64,000 nucleotides of DNA from NCBI RefSeq assembly GCF_023195835.1, contig NZ_CP096199.1, positions 1,178,001-1,242,000 on the forward strand. Reading direction: 5' to 3'. This stretch comes from Vibrio sinaloensis (GTDB lineage: Bacteria; Pseudomonadota; Gammaproteobacteria; Enterobacterales; Vibrionaceae). Under the pieces are notes generated by a model. The model was not told the DNA's origin, did not search any database, and worked only from the letters and a program-made list of their open reading frames with translations. The position numbers and the translations under genes are program-made. Below are positions 29,084 through 38,914 of the stretch, piece after piece; position 1 is the stretch's first letter; the number at the start of each line of letters is the position of its first letter.

Positions 29084-30692
29084 TCTTATTGGAGAGCGTG
29101 AATTGATCGAGTAATGCTTCTAAATGCTCCGACTGCTGCTCAAGATTCATACTAATATTATGGGTTTGCGCCGCGGATTCACTGGTCTGGTTGGCATGTT
29201 GCGTGATCACTCGCACTTTGCCTTGAACTTGCTGGCTGAGTGCGGAAGTTGTGTTGGTTTGTTGCTCAATGCTATTGGCATGAGCAAGGGCTTGTTTCAT
29301 CTCTTCGACCACATCAGACATCGCCTGAGAAAGCTGCTCGATTTCAGCAGAGCGCTGATGCGCAGTGCTACACACAGAATCTACTGAGCTTAATGATGAC
29401 TGACTGTCTTGCTGGAATTGAGAAATGATGTTTTCAATACTGCCGGTTGCTTCTGCTGTGCGGCTGGCAAGATTTCGTACTTCATCGGCGACGACCGCAA
29501 AACCGCGACCCTGCTCGCCAGCACGCGCGGCTTCAATCGCTGCGTTGAGGGCAAGTAAGTTGGTTTGTTCGGCCACGCCTTTGATCACTTCAAGAATGCT
29601 AGACACCTCTGAAGTTTGATTGTTTAGGTCAACAATGCTGTCTTTAACGTGCTCAATATCATCCACTAGTGCTTTGATGTCGTGGCTAGCACTGTGTGCT
29701 TGCTCTGCACTTTGATTGGCAATGGTTGTGGTGTGCTTGATGAGTGACGAGGCATCTTCTGTCGCCTGGCCAACTTGAGCTTGCTGAGCCTGCATCTCTT
29801 CCATATGAGTTTGTACTTCAGCGGTCTCTTTTTGCTGGTTATCAGCCGCAGAATCAGTCACCTGTGCCACTTGAGTCAGCTCTGTGGCACTGAGCGCGAC
29901 TTTGTGCGATGTGCTTTGCACTTGCTCAAGGCTGCTGTTCACAGTTTCCATAAACGAGTTGATTGCGCCTGACAATTGGCCTATCTCATCGGTTTGGCTG
30001 GTGGCGAGCCTCTGGCTTAAATCTTTGGTTTTGCTTAACTTTTGCATAAACCCAGAGGTTTTCTGAATCGGACGTACGATGATCTTTCGAATCAGCCACA
30101 TAGTGACCAAAAAGCCGACGAAGCCGAAAGCAGACATAATCGCCAGGGCGATAAAAGCACGCTGGCTAATCAATTGGTTGACATGAGAGAGATTGTACTC
30201 AAGACGAATGGCGCCGAGCACTTCTCCTTCAGGTGCCATATGGCATGACACACAGTTTGTGCCGCGATAGTTTTCGCTTGATTTCATCGGCAGGGCAACA
30301 ACGATGCCTTTACCCCAATCGGCTTTGATCGGCTCAATGACCAGCTCGCCAGCTAAAGCGCGCTGATCGATTTCATCGACGGGTTGTTGATTGGCTTGAC
30401 CAGGACCGTACAGCTTACTCACCGCCTCGGCACGCAGCACTTTGACTTCTTCGATGCCGTCTTGGGCGAGGGCTTTTTGGCGTAATGTCTCTTTCTGAGC
30501 CATAGTGCCGGTCAGCATCATCATATTGAGGCTATCAAAATAGTTACTTGCTTTATCGTGCAACTGTTCACTGAGGACCGAGTTGATAAGCTCTCTTTGT
30601 TGCAAGTATTGATAGGTAGTAGAGGCGACCAGTACCAAGCCAAACACAGTTAATAAGGTGATGAGCAACTTTGTTGTAATTGTTAAGCGCAT
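29079..30692 (-). CDS. Methyl-accepting chemotaxis protein with a CxxCH heme-c motif
   Basis: 537 aa from ATG 30692. A membrane helix (about 8-27), a periplasmic sensor domain (about 28-177), a second helix (about 179-200), HAMP (about 201-255) and a cytoplasmic signalling domain with the conserved hairpin tip ([19 protein letters not shown]). The sensor contains C147-V-S-C150-H151 followed by [15 protein letters not shown], a c-type heme attachment motif on the periplasmic side where c-heme is added. Known precedents are DcrA of Desulfovibrio and Geobacter receptors GSU0582 and GSU0935. It may sense redox state, oxygen or NO. An in-frame ATG at 30731 is possible but neither start has a good ribosome-binding site. 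Confidence 0.9.
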   Translation of the reverse strand: MRLTITTKLLITLLTVFGLVLVASTTYQYLQQRELINSVLSEQLHDKASNYFDSLNMMMLTGTMAQKETLRQKALAQDGIEEVKVLRAEAVSKLYGPGQANQQPVDEIDQRALAGELVIEPIKADWGKGIVVALPMKSSENYRGTNCVSCHMAPEGEVLGAIRLEYNLSHVNQLISQRAFIALAIMSAFGFVGFLVTMWLIRKIIVRPIQKTSGFMQKLSKTKDLSQRLATSQTDEIGQLSGAINSFMETVNSSLEQVQSTSHKVALSATELTQVAQVTDSAADNQQKETAEVQTHMEEMQAQQAQVGQATEDASSLIKHTTTIANQSAEQAHSASHDIKALVDDIEHVKDSIVDLNNQTSEVSSILEVIKGVAEQTNLLALNAAIEAARAGEQGRGFAVVADEVRNLASRTAEATGSIENIISQFQQDSQSSLSSVDSVCSTAHQRSAEIEQLSQAMSDVVEEMKQALAHANSIEQQTNTTSALSQQVQGKVRVITQHANQTSESAAQTHNISMNLEQQSEHLEALLDQFTLSNKK

Positions 30693-30984
30693 GGTTGAGT
30701 AATTATTGATTATTATTGGAATAGACCTCATAGATCGTGTCTCATCTTTGAGTGAAAGAAAAGTTATCGGACTTCATACTGTGACCTCACTCTATGTAAG
30801 GGCATTGTAAATGTGATGTAGGCTTAGTGTAATCAAAACTTTGACGCAGTAACGTAATTTTGACGTGCTAGTGGGAGGGTAACGTTTTCCTAGTGGTTAA
30901 ATGAGCGAATCTGCGGGTCGGTGCTTGTCTCTGCAAGGGTTATTCCTTAGTATTGCGTCTGTTTTGACAAGCCTGAGATCTAAG

Positions 30985-31347
30985 ATGAAAACTGAATTAT
31001 ACAAAGAGTTTATGTTTGAAGCGGCCCACCACTTACCGCATGTGCCAGAGGGGCATAAATGTGGGCGCCTGCATGGTCACTCTTTCTTAGTTCGCCTTTA
31101 TGTAGAAGGTGAGGTTGACCCGCATACAGGCTGGGTGGTGGACTTCGCCGAAATTAAAGCCGCATTTAAGCCAATCTACGACAGGCTCGATCACTACTAT
31201 CTGAATGACATCGAAGGTCTGGAGAACCCGACCAGCGAAGTTCTCGCTAAGTGGATTTGGAACCAGTTAAAGCCAACACTGCCATTGTTGAGTAAAGTCG
31301 AAATCAAAGAGACCTGTACCGCTGGATGCATATATAAAGGTGAATAA
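30985..31347 (+). CDS. queD: 6-carboxy-tetrahydropterin synthase
   Basis: 120 aa, the usual QueD size. It makes 6-carboxy-5,6,7,8-tetrahydropterin from dihydroneopterin triphosphate in queuosine biosynthesis. The zinc-binding histidines are seen in FEAAHHLP and RLHGHSF, the catalytic Cys in [10 protein letters not shown], and the C-terminal ETCTAGCIY is typical. I chose ATG 30985 (MKTELYKEF) because the family begins there and GAG lies upstream; the longer frame from 30901 is not homologous. It is a single-gene unit. Confidence 0.93.
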   Translation: MKTELYKEFMFEAAHHLPHVPEGHKCGRLHGHSFLVRLYVEGEVDPHTGWVVDFAEIKAAFKPIYDRLDHYYLNDIEGLENPTSEVLAKWIWNQLKPTLPLLSKVEIKETCTAGCIYKGE

Positions 31348-31367
31348 CCTTATCTAGTCGAGCCATG

Positions 31368-31406
31368 AAAAAGCCCGAGCGTTAGACAAAACGCTCGGGC
31401 TTTTTT
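31368..31406. terminator. Bidirectional terminator queD/sdaA
   Basis: A long stem AAGCCCGAGCGTT / AACGCTCGGGCTT with A/T tracts on both sides lies between convergent queD and sdaA. Confidence 0.93.
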
Positions 31407-31420
31407 GCATCTTAACTAAA

Positions 31421-32782
31421 TTAGCAGATCACTTTTACCGCTAGGCCGCCTTGAGAGGTTTCACGGTATTTCGCGTTCATGTCTTTGCCCGTTTCTAGCA
31501 TGGTTTCGATAACCTTATCGAGAGAGACTGTTGGCGCAGATGAACGGCGCAGTGCCATACGAGTGGAGTTGATCGCTTTTACAGCAGCAATACCGTTACG
31601 TTCGATACATGGAACCTGCACCTGACCAGCAACTGGGTCACAAGTCAGACCTAGGTTGTGCTCCATCGCGATTTCAGCCGCCATACATACTTGCTCTGGG
31701 CTACCACCCATAAGCTCTGCGAGGCCCGCTGCTGCCATAGAACATGCAACGCCAACTTCACCCTGACAGCCAACTTCAGCACCAGAGATAGACGCATTAC
31801 GCTTGTACAGACCACCGATTGCGCCAGAAGCGGCAAAGTAACGGATGTAGTCTTTCTCAGTCACGGTTTGGATGAACTTATCGTAGTAAGCCAGTACCGC
31901 AGGAATGATGCCACACGCACCGTTTGTTGGTGCTGTCACAACGCGGCCACCTGCTGCGTTTTCTTCATTGACCGCAAAAGCGAACATATTCACCCAGTCA
32001 ACAACCGACATAGGATCGTTAGTTGTTTTCTCAGAGGTAAGAAGTTGCTGACGAAGCGCGGCCGCTCGACGAGGAACGCGAAGTGGGCCGGGTAGGATAC
32101 CTTCGGTATTCATGCCACGGTCCATACAGTCACGCATGGTTTTCCAGATATTAGCAAAGTATGTCCGTGACTCTTCATCCGAGTGCATCGCTGCTTGGTT
32201 TTTCATCACCAAAGTACTAATAGAAAGACCGTGCTCTTTACACTGATTCACCAGTTCTTCAGCGGTGGTGAATTCGTAAGGTGCTTTAACTGGGTTTTCT
32301 TCTTCTTTGCCGAAGTTTTCTTCATCAACGATGAAACCACCGCCGATAGAGTAATAGGTTTTTGAGTACACTTTTTCGTCATTGATCCAAGCGTGGATCT
32401 GCATGCCGTTTTCGTGTAACTCGAGGTTCGTGGTATGGAAGTTCATACCGCCCTCTTTGGGGAACGATACTGTGTGACAGTGCATGCCAACAGGAAGGCG
32501 CTCAGTTTCTTCTACGCGAGCGATAAAGCCCGGAATAGAGTCGATATCCACTTTCTCAGGAGTATTGCCAGCAAGACCCATGATGATTGCGATATCTGTG
32601 TGGTGACCTTTCCCTGTCAGTGATAGTGATCCATAAACGTCAACGGTGATTTTAGTGATGTCGCGCAATTTTCCCATTGAACGTAGATCATCAATAAATT
32701 CTTTACCCGCTTTCATTGGTCCTACAGTGTGTGAGCTTGAAGGACCAACACCGATCTTATAGATGTCAAAAACACTAATCAT
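31421..32782 (-). CDS. sdaA: L-serine dehydratase (iron-sulfur type)
   Basis: 453 aa, single-chain type. It deaminates L-serine to pyruvate. The N-terminal domain has [16 protein letters not shown]; the C-terminal catalytic domain has the iron-sulfur cysteines in NGACGIIPA and [18 protein letters not shown] 32782 (MISVFDIYK) follows GAGGTAATC at good spacing. The serine transporter gene sdaC lies 91 bp upstream on the same strand, an arrangement also common in E. coli relatives (sdaCB), so uptake and breakdown are coupled. A strong hairpin sits between them. Confidence 0.95.
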   Translation of the reverse strand: MISVFDIYKIGVGPSSSHTVGPMKAGKEFIDDLRSMGKLRDITKITVDVYGSLSLTGKGHHTDIAIIMGLAGNTPEKVDIDSIPGFIARVEETERLPVGMHCHTVSFPKEGGMNFHTTNLELHENGMQIHAWINDEKVYSKTYYSIGGGFIVDEENFGKEEENPVKAPYEFTTAEELVNQCKEHGLSISTLVMKNQAAMHSDEESRTYFANIWKTMRDCMDRGMNTEGILPGPLRVPRRAAALRQQLLTSEKTTNDPMSVVDWVNMFAFAVNEENAAGGRVVTAPTNGACGIIPAVLAYYDKFIQTVTEKDYIRYFAASGAIGGLYKRNASISGAEVGCQGEVGVACSMAAAGLAELMGGSPEQVCMAAEIAMEHNLGLTCDPVAGQVQVPCIERNGIAAVKAINSTRMALRRSSAPTVSLDKVIETMLETGKDMNAKYRETSQGGLAVKVIC

Positions 32783-32800
32783 ATCGATTACCTCAGAAGT

Positions 32801-32828
32801 AAGCCTCCCGGGGGGAGGGAGGCTTTTT
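32801..32828. other. GC-rich hairpin between sdaC and sdaA
   Basis: Stem AAGCCTCCC (32801-32809) / GGGAGGCTT (32817-32825). On the minus strand, the direction of transcription, no T-run follows; the T-run is on the plus side. It is therefore more likely an mRNA stabiliser or processing element than a full terminator. Confidence 0.6.
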
Positions 32829-32873
32829 ATTATCATTATATTCTTGGTTTAATCAGGCTTTTAAAGCCTTAGA

Positions 32874-34127
32874 TTAAAGAGCGCCGTAGATTACAGAAGT
32901 AATGGCTGCGATACCACAAAGAGCTGTGAAAATCTGTACAGGCGTTGAAGTTTTGTACTTCGCCATGGCTGGTACTTTCTGCATTGCGAACACTGGCATT
33001 AGGAACAAGATAGCGGCAATCATTGGCGCGCCCATTGTTTCAATCATACCCAGGATGCTTGGGTTAACGATAGCGACAATCCAAGTTGTTACAACGATGA
33101 AGATTAGAGATGCTTTTTCAATCTTGCTTACCGAAGTGTTAGAGCGAGATTTCACTAGACCAACTAGACCTTCGTGCGCACCTAGGAAGTGACCGAAGTA
33201 GCTTGAAGTGATTGCTGCAAAAGCAACCAGTGGACCCATGTAAGAGATAAGTGGAGATTCGTGAACGTTCGCTAGGTAAGAAAGTACAGAGATGTTTTGC
33301 TCTTTAGCCATTGCTAGCTGCTCTGGAGATAGAGAAAGTACTACAGAGAATACGAAGAACATAACAAAGCCCATTAGCATCATCGCTGCACCGCCCGTGA
33401 TAGCGTCTGTCTTCTGAACCGCATTGTCACCGTGCACACGACGTTGCTCTTTAGAGAACTGAGAGATAACCGGGCTGTGGTTGAAAGAGAACACGATGAT
33501 TGGGATAGCTAGCCAAACCACAGATGGCATAGAAGACCAGTCTGGTGCAACAGACATCATCGAGCCATTCCAGTCTGGGATTAGGTAGAAAGAAAGTGCC
33601 AGCAAGATGAACACTAGTGGGTATACCAGTGCTGATGTTGCTTTTAGCATTAGTTCTTTACCAAATACTACACCAGCAGTCATTGCAGCAATTAGTGCAC
33701 CAGACAGTAGCCAGCGAGGGATGGACTCCATGCCCATTTGGTTTACTAGGAACGAGTCAACCGTGTTTGTGATACCCACACCGTAGATAAGAACGATAGG
33801 GTAGATGGCGAAAAAGTAAGCAAAAGTAATAAGGTTTGCGCCAGTCTTACCAAAGTGCTCTTCTACTGTATCAGTGATATCAGCTTCAGGGTTTTTCGCC
33901 GATAGAACAAATCGAGCGAGAGATTTGTGTGCGAACCAAGTCATTGGTGCCGCGATTAGAGCAAGGATAACTAATGGCCAGAAACCGCCAGCACCCGCTT
34001 TAATTGGAAGGAAAAGTACGCCAGCACCTACCGCAGTACCGAAAAGTGACAGACACCAGGTGAAATCCTTGTAAGTGAACTTACTAGGAGATTGTGCGGT
34101 AGAAACCGCAGAAGTATTAGTATTCAT
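32874..34127 (-). CDS. sdaC: Serine transporter (HAAAP family)
   Basis: 417 aa with about 11 membrane helices. It matches the SdaC/HAAAP amino-acid:proton symporters (SLFGTAVGAGVLFLPIKAG at about 29-47, FSFNHSPVISQF, HFLGAHEGL). The partner gene sdaA follows downstream, which supports serine as substrate. The leader of 286 bp upstream contains AT-rich DNA and no small gene. Confidence 0.92.
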   Translation of the reverse strand: MNTNTSAVSTAQSPSKFTYKDFTWCLSLFGTAVGAGVLFLPIKAGAGGFWPLVILALIAAPMTWFAHKSLARFVLSAKNPEADITDTVEEHFGKTGANLITFAYFFAIYPIVLIYGVGITNTVDSFLVNQMGMESIPRWLLSGALIAAMTAGVVFGKELMLKATSALVYPLVFILLALSFYLIPDWNGSMMSVAPDWSSMPSVVWLAIPIIVFSFNHSPVISQFSKEQRRVHGDNAVQKTDAITGGAAMMLMGFVMFFVFSVVLSLSPEQLAMAKEQNISVLSYLANVHESPLISYMGPLVAFAAITSSYFGHFLGAHEGLVGLVKSRSNTSVSKIEKASLIFIVVTTWIVAIVNPSILGMIETMGAPMIAAILFLMPVFAMQKVPAMAKYKTSTPVQIFTALCGIAAITSVIYGAL

Positions 34128-34413
34128 TTTGTGATACTCATTTTTGGGAACAGGAAATAAGTCGGGTGCAATTTTGCAGAAAAACCTTTCATGAAAAGTA
34201 GATCTAAGTCATGAATTGATGAGGCTTATAATAGGATATGTCAAAAACAGGTTTTTGCTCACGTAAATGATGTGCCACTAGTGATTTATGCTAATTCGTA
34301 ACATTAGAAAAACTAATCTTGTTATGAGATTGTGTTATCTATGCTGCGGGAAAACGATTGCCGTATTAACAAATAGCTAGGTTAATGTGACAAGTTATCA
34401 ATCCGAGCATCGG
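34128..34413. promoter_or_regulatory. sdaC promoter region, no gene
   Basis: A 286-bp AT-rich spacer between sdaC (start 34127) and the 3' end of nudL. It must hold the sdaC promoter. I see nothing I can call with confidence; a TGTGACAAGTTATCA near 34386 is a partial CRP-like match only. Confidence 0.3.
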
Positions 34414-35022
34414 CTATTTGCTGTGGTCCATGATCTGCTTCTGCATCGCGTCGATGATTTGTGCCGTCATTCCCCAGATAAAGTGGTTTTGGTACGAGAG
34501 GCCAAATACACGGTGTGAATGATTGTTGATATAAAAACGCTCACTGTGAAGCTCGCGCGGATCGAGCACAATCTTCGCTGGGACTTCAAACACTTCGTCA
34601 ACTTCATTGTGATCAATATTGGTGTGGTAGTCGGAATCGATGAACGCCATAAACGGGGTGACGGTAAATCGACTGACGGTGATGAGTTCAGGTAACTGAC
34701 CAAAAATGCGAACTTTTTCGTGATTGATGCCCACCTCTTCATAGGTCTCGCGCAGCGCGGTGGCGGCTAAATCGGTATCACTGAGTTCATACTTTCCACC
34801 GGGAAAGCTGACTTGACCCGGATGGTGTTTTAGGTGGCGTGCCCGGCGAGTAAACAAAACGTGAAGGCCATTGTCTCGCTCGATAAATCCAATCAACACC
34901 GAAGCCTTGCGCAGCGAGCTGTGGTTGAGATGCGCTACGCGTCGTAGGGCCTCTTGATGATAGTCAACGGTTTGATGCAACTGAAAACGTTGTATCAGAT
35001 CACTTTTATTTAGCTCCAACAA
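34414..35022 (-). CDS. nudL: NudL-type CoA pyrophosphatase (Nudix)
   Basis: About 202 aa. The Nudix box region (GGKYELSDTDLAATALRETY, then EEVGI) is preceded by the NudL/PCD1 signature LFTRRARHLKHHPGQVSFPG. The enzyme splits coenzyme A and derivatives into 4'-phosphopantetheine and 3',5'-ADP. No ATG fits the N-terminus: TTG 35022 has GGGAG eight bases upstream and is my choice; TTG 35058 would lengthen it by 12 residues. It is divergent from the H-NOX gene. Confidence 0.85.
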   Translation of the reverse strand: MLELNKSDLIQRFQLHQTVDYHQEALRRVAHLNHSSLRKASVLIGFIERDNGLHVLFTRRARHLKHHPGQVSFPGGKYELSDTDLAATALRETYEEVGINHEKVRIFGQLPELITVSRFTVTPFMAFIDSDYHTNIDHNEVDEVFEVPAKIVLDPRELHSERFYINNHSHRVFGLSYQNHFIWGMTAQIIDAMQKQIMDHSK

Positions 35023-35107
35023 TATCTTAGCTCCCGACTCATTTGAAATTGTTCGCAATGTGACTCATGCTTTTAACAGCAATGAGGCAGGCAAGGACAG
35101 CACAACG

Positions 35108-35650
35108 ATGAAAGGAATTATCTTTACTGAATTTATGGATTTAGTCGAACAAAAGTTCGGCCTCGAAGAGCTCGATACCGTGTTATCTTTGGCTGGAGAC
35201 GATGGGGTTTATACCGCAGTAGGAAGCTATGACCATAAAAGCCTGGTTAAACTCATCGTTCAGCTAAGCCAGAGAACGGGTATCTCTGCTCAAGATTTAC
35301 AGCGCATTTTCGGACAATCTGTCTTTCACAACCTGTATCGCTCCTTACCCACTAATAGTAGCCTACAAAACTGTAAATCTACCTTTCATTTCATCAAGTT
35401 GGTTGAAGACTATATCCACTTAGAAGTCAAAAAACTCTACCCCGACGCCAATCCACCGAGTTTTGATTTTCTTTCTGAATCTGAAACTGAGTTGGTGTTT
35501 GATTACCTCAGTGCGCGCTGCATGTCGCATGTCTGTTTGGGGTTGATTGAAGGGTGCGCTAACCATTATCAACAGACCGTTGACATCGACATGGATAACC
35601 GAGTCGATGACGGCAGCCACGTGCGCTTTAAAGTGCGCTTGGTAGGATAA
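35108..35650 (+). CDS. hnoX: H-NOX heme nitric-oxide sensor
   Basis: 180 aa, full length for a stand-alone H-NOX domain. MKGIIFTEF starts the family pattern. The proximal heme ligand is H104 (DYIHLEVKKLYP) and the propionate-binding YxSxR motif is present as Y133-L-S135-A-R137. The GVYTAVGSY stretch is also typical. H-NOX proteins bind NO at a ferrous heme and control a partner kinase or cyclase. The hybrid kinase gene starts 4 bp downstream, so this is a complete NO-sensing pair. ATG 35108 is chosen because the family begins MKG; an upstream in-frame ATG at 35060 is unlikely. Confidence 0.93.
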   Translation: MKGIIFTEFMDLVEQKFGLEELDTVLSLAGDDGVYTAVGSYDHKSLVKLIVQLSQRTGISAQDLQRIFGQSVFHNLYRSLPTNSSLQNCKSTFHFIKLVEDYIHLEVKKLYPDANPPSFDFLSESETELVFDYLSARCMSHVCLGLIEGCANHYQQTVDIDMDNRVDDGSHVRFKVRLVG

Positions 35651-35654
35651 GATT

Positions 35655-37355
35655 GTGGACAAGCTTTCAGCGTTAGAGAGAAAGCTCGCTAGGGAGAAAG
35701 CGGCGAGGCAGCAAGCAGAGCAGTTGCTTGAAAGTAAAAGTCTCGAGCTTTACCAAGCCAATCAACAGTTAGAGCTGGTGCTCAATCAGCTTAAACTGCA
35801 GACGCGCAACGACCTCCACAAAATCGAATTTGAGCAGCACGTTAATGAGGCACTGATTCACTTTGGCCGCGCTTTTCTAAGAAGAAGCTTCGATGACGGC
35901 ATGATCGCGAGTTTGCTTGAGCGACTCGAGGCACTCGCCGCGATCAGTGCCGCCAGTCTAACCCTTGAACCAGGGCTGATTGCTAGCGTAGATGCGCATC
36001 ACTTCGGGCAAAGTGAGCCACAAGATCTTAGCTTAGTTAAAGCGTACCCTGTATGGGAGGATGGCCATTTAGTGTTGCCGATTGAAGTCGAGCGCCGTGT
36101 GGTTGGTCAGCTGACCATTACGGTTGAAGACAACGAGATAGAACGCGATTTTGTGGTCAATCAAATGTTGTTAGTGGCGGAGCTGATGTGCAGTGCGATC
36201 AGTCGCCAACTGATCTTGATCAGCAACCAACAAGCGCGTGCGCGAGCCGAGGAGTCTGAGCGGGCCACTCAAGAGTTTGTCGCGATGATCAATCATGAGC
36301 TGCGCACCCCGCTCAATGGTTTACTGGGTAGTGCCGAACTGCTTGCCGACAGTCAACTGGACGAACAACAGCAAGTGCTGCTATCCAACTTGACCCATTC
36401 AGGGGATTTACTACGACATATCATCAATGACTTACTCGACTTTAGCAAAATGAATGCAGGCATGATGGAGCTTATTCCTGCCAAGTTTCATTGGCCTGAT
36501 TTGCGCGAGATGTTGATAGGTATCTTCGATAATCGAGCACGTGAAAAGGGAATTGTATTTGAAATTAACCAATTGGGTGATATTCCTGGCGCAATGATTG
36601 GCGATTTCGAGCGGATAGGGCAGATACTGGTCAACCTTGTCGGCAATGCGGTGAAGTTTACCTTGCAGGGCAAAGTGACGTTAACGGTTGGCTATAAGGG
36701 TACTACGCTGCATTTTGTGGTCAAAGATACCGGTATCGGGATCAGTGAGCAGGCGCAACGCGAGTTGTTCAATCCTTTTGTCCAAGCTGACCGCACCGCC
36801 AAGCGAAATTTTGAAGGGACGGGCTTGGGGTTAGCCATTTGCAAAAATTTGGTTGAGTTGATGTCGGGGTCAATCAGCTTTCGCAGTGAGTTGGGTAAGG
36901 GCAGTTGTTTTGAGGTGATACTTCCGGTTGAGATTGCCGTCGAAGAGCCCAGCGTTGATGCAGTTGGCCCGTCCCACAAGCGCGATAAACCCTTTGATCA
37001 GTTAGCGATTTTGGTGGTGGATGATATTCGGATGAATCAAGTCATCATTAATCAGATGCTGAAAAAACTGTTGATCGTCCCGGATATTGCCAACAATGGC
37101 CTTGAAGCCATCGATGCGGTATCGAGTGGTGACTACGACTTGATTTTTATGGACTGTCGGATGCCTGAAATGGATGGATTTGAAGCGACGCAGCGTCTGC
37201 GAAAGCAAGGCTGTCAGTTGCCGATTATCGCGCTGACTGCCGGAACCACCTTGAGTGAGCGTGAGCGGTGCATTGAATCGGGCATGGACGACATCCTGAC
37301 CAAACCTTACACCGCAAAAGACTTAACGCTTATCCTCGAAAAATGGACACGATAA
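35655..37355 (+). CDS. hnoK: H-NOX-associated hybrid histidine kinase
   Basis: 566 aa, cytoplasmic, no membrane helix. A coiled coil (about 1-60), a middle region of unknown fold (about 65-190), HisKA with phospho-accepting H214 in MINHELRTPLNG, an ATPase domain (NLVGNAVKFT, DTGIGI, GTGLGLAI) and a receiver domain with D500 (FMDCRMPEMDG). Start is GTG 35655 after AGGA. In Vibrio and Shewanella, NO-bound H-NOX inhibits this kinase and output runs through HnoB/HnoC/HnoD-type proteins, which are not in the window. In Pseudoalteromonas the similar kinase is called HahK. It ends 14 bp from convergent pabB. Confidence 0.92.
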   Translation: MDKLSALERKLAREKAARQQAEQLLESKSLELYQANQQLELVLNQLKLQTRNDLHKIEFEQHVNEALIHFGRAFLRRSFDDGMIASLLERLEALAAISAASLTLEPGLIASVDAHHFGQSEPQDLSLVKAYPVWEDGHLVLPIEVERRVVGQLTITVEDNEIERDFVVNQMLLVAELMCSAISRQLILISNQQARARAEESERATQEFVAMINHELRTPLNGLLGSAELLADSQLDEQQQVLLSNLTHSGDLLRHIINDLLDFSKMNAGMMELIPAKFHWPDLREMLIGIFDNRAREKGIVFEINQLGDIPGAMIGDFERIGQILVNLVGNAVKFTLQGKVTLTVGYKGTTLHFVVKDTGIGISEQAQRELFNPFVQADRTAKRNFEGTGLGLAICKNLVELMSGSISFRSELGKGSCFEVILPVEIAVEEPSVDAVGPSHKRDKPFDQLAILVVDDIRMNQVIINQMLKKLLIVPDIANNGLEAIDAVSSGDYDLIFMDCRMPEMDGFEATQRLRKQGCQLPIIALTAGTTLSERERCIESGMDDILTKPYTAKDLTLILEKWTR

Positions 37356-37369
37356 ACTGAGTGAACTTA

Positions 37370-38746
37370 TTAACGGCTCGCGGTTTGTAACACCGGTAAG
37401 ATGCGGCTGAGCTTATCCAACGTTTCTTGATATTCACTGTCACATTGGCTGTCAGCGACCAGCCCTCCACCTGCCCACACATACAGGTGCTGATTTTCCG
37501 CGACCAAAGTGCGAATCGTGATACTGGTATCCATCACCCCATGACGACTGATATAACCAATGCTGCCACAGTAGGCGTTGCGGCGATGTGGCTCGAGCTC
37601 CTCGATAATCTCCATTGCGCGTATTTTTGGGGCGCCGGTGATAGAGCCGCCCGGGAACGATGCTCGTAATAGGTCGGCTGGGGTGTAACGCTCGGCAAGC
37701 TCGGCGCGAATTGTGCTCACAAGATGGTGCACCGCAGGAAAACTCTCGATGTCGAACAGCTTTGGCACATGAACAGTGCCGGGCTTGGCGACTCGACCTA
37801 CATCGTTGCGCAGCAAATCGACAATCATTAGGTTTTCGGCTTGGTCCTTTTCAGCGTGAGCCAGTTCGTTGGCCGCGCTCTTGTCATCGATTGGATCGCT
37901 GTGTCTAGGCCGCGTGCCTTTTATCGGCTTGGTCTCAATTACCCCTTGTTTCACCTGCAAAAAGCGCTCAGGTGAAACACTCAAAATGGCCCCTTGCTCG
38001 GTGCGAATGAAGGCAGAGAAGGGCCCTTGATTGACCTGCTCTAGCTGTAGATACGCCTGCCATTCGCTGCCTTGATAGGCGGCTTGAAAGCGCTGCGCCA
38101 AATTAATCTGATAACAATCACCGGAGCGCAGATACTCCTGCACTTGGGCAAACTTGTCGCCGTAGCTGTGGCGACTCATGTTTGACTGCCACTCACTGGT
38201 GAGTGAAAACGCCTCGGTGCTAGGGGCGTTTTGTGCTTGTAACCATTGCCAGCGTGCCTCGGTGTTGACGCCGACAATTTGCGCTTGCTTAGTATGATGG
38301 TCTACGACCAAAGCCCAGTCATAGAGACCCACCGCCATATCGGGTGTTGAGAGATCATGTTCAGCGATAGTCGGTAGTCGTTCCACACGTCGGCCAAGGT
38401 CATAAGCAAAATACCCTAAAGCACCGCCAATAAAGGGCAGTTCCCCTTGATAGTCGAGATCGCTCAACAAAGTTTGTTGCCAGTCGTTGAGTAACTCAAA
38501 TGGGTCCTGATCAGAAAGGGTGTTTTGGCCATTGGCAAAGATACGGCTTTGCTGACCTTGAGTCGTGATGGTGGCAATGGGGCTGGCCACCAAAATGTCG
38601 AATCGACTATCTATATGGGAGTTGGATGGTGAGCGTAACAACATCGCCCATGGATGCGATTCAATGGTGCTGAAAAGCTCAATAGCGAGGCGGCTGTGGT
38701 ATGGGATCGGCTTGATTTCTAAGCGATTTGATTTGTTGTTATTCAT
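37370..38746 (-). CDS. pabB: Aminodeoxychorismate synthase component I
   Basis: 458 aa. Chorismate-utilising enzyme that with PabA makes 4-amino-4-deoxychorismate for folate. PIKGTRPRH (TrpE has PIAGT at this place) distinguishes PabB from TrpE; other motifs are SVSPERFL, LLRNDVGRV, HLVSTI and SFPGGSITGAPK. ATG 38746 is likely; a TTG at 38764 would add six residues and neither has a clear ribosome-binding site. It is separated from hnoK by only 14 bp without a visible terminator. Confidence 0.93.
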   Translation of the reverse strand: MNNNKSNRLEIKPIPYHSRLAIELFSTIESHPWAMLLRSPSNSHIDSRFDILVASPIATITTQGQQSRIFANGQNTLSDQDPFELLNDWQQTLLSDLDYQGELPFIGGALGYFAYDLGRRVERLPTIAEHDLSTPDMAVGLYDWALVVDHHTKQAQIVGVNTEARWQWLQAQNAPSTEAFSLTSEWQSNMSRHSYGDKFAQVQEYLRSGDCYQINLAQRFQAAYQGSEWQAYLQLEQVNQGPFSAFIRTEQGAILSVSPERFLQVKQGVIETKPIKGTRPRHSDPIDDKSAANELAHAEKDQAENLMIVDLLRNDVGRVAKPGTVHVPKLFDIESFPAVHHLVSTIRAELAERYTPADLLRASFPGGSITGAPKIRAMEIIEELEPHRRNAYCGSIGYISRHGVMDTSITIRTLVAENQHLYVWAGGGLVADSQCDSEYQETLDKLSRILPVLQTASR

Positions 38747-38914
38747 TTGTTTAATTTGTGACAAAGAGATCGTTGCTACCGTGGCGTGTTGAGGAAAGCA
38801 AGAGTATCATAATGACCACAAAAGTCGCTACACCGGTGTTCTGCGATTAGAAAGCCAATTAGCAAACGTTGGTGTGCGATCGAAAAAGGAAGCATAACTA
38901 TAACGAGGCATGCA

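Noticed and set aside
30732..30984. Possible preQ1 riboswitch before queD
   Set aside because: The spacer lacks the conserved preQ1-I core and A-rich tail; QueD in E. coli has none either. I see only an ordinary AT-rich promoter region.
31658..32095. 145-codon frame antisense to sdaA
   Set aside because: Shadow of the conserved serine dehydratase coding sequence.
34386..34400. CRP-like site near sdaC
   Set aside because: Only the left half fits TGTGA; the right half is degenerate and the site is over 250 bp from sdaC.
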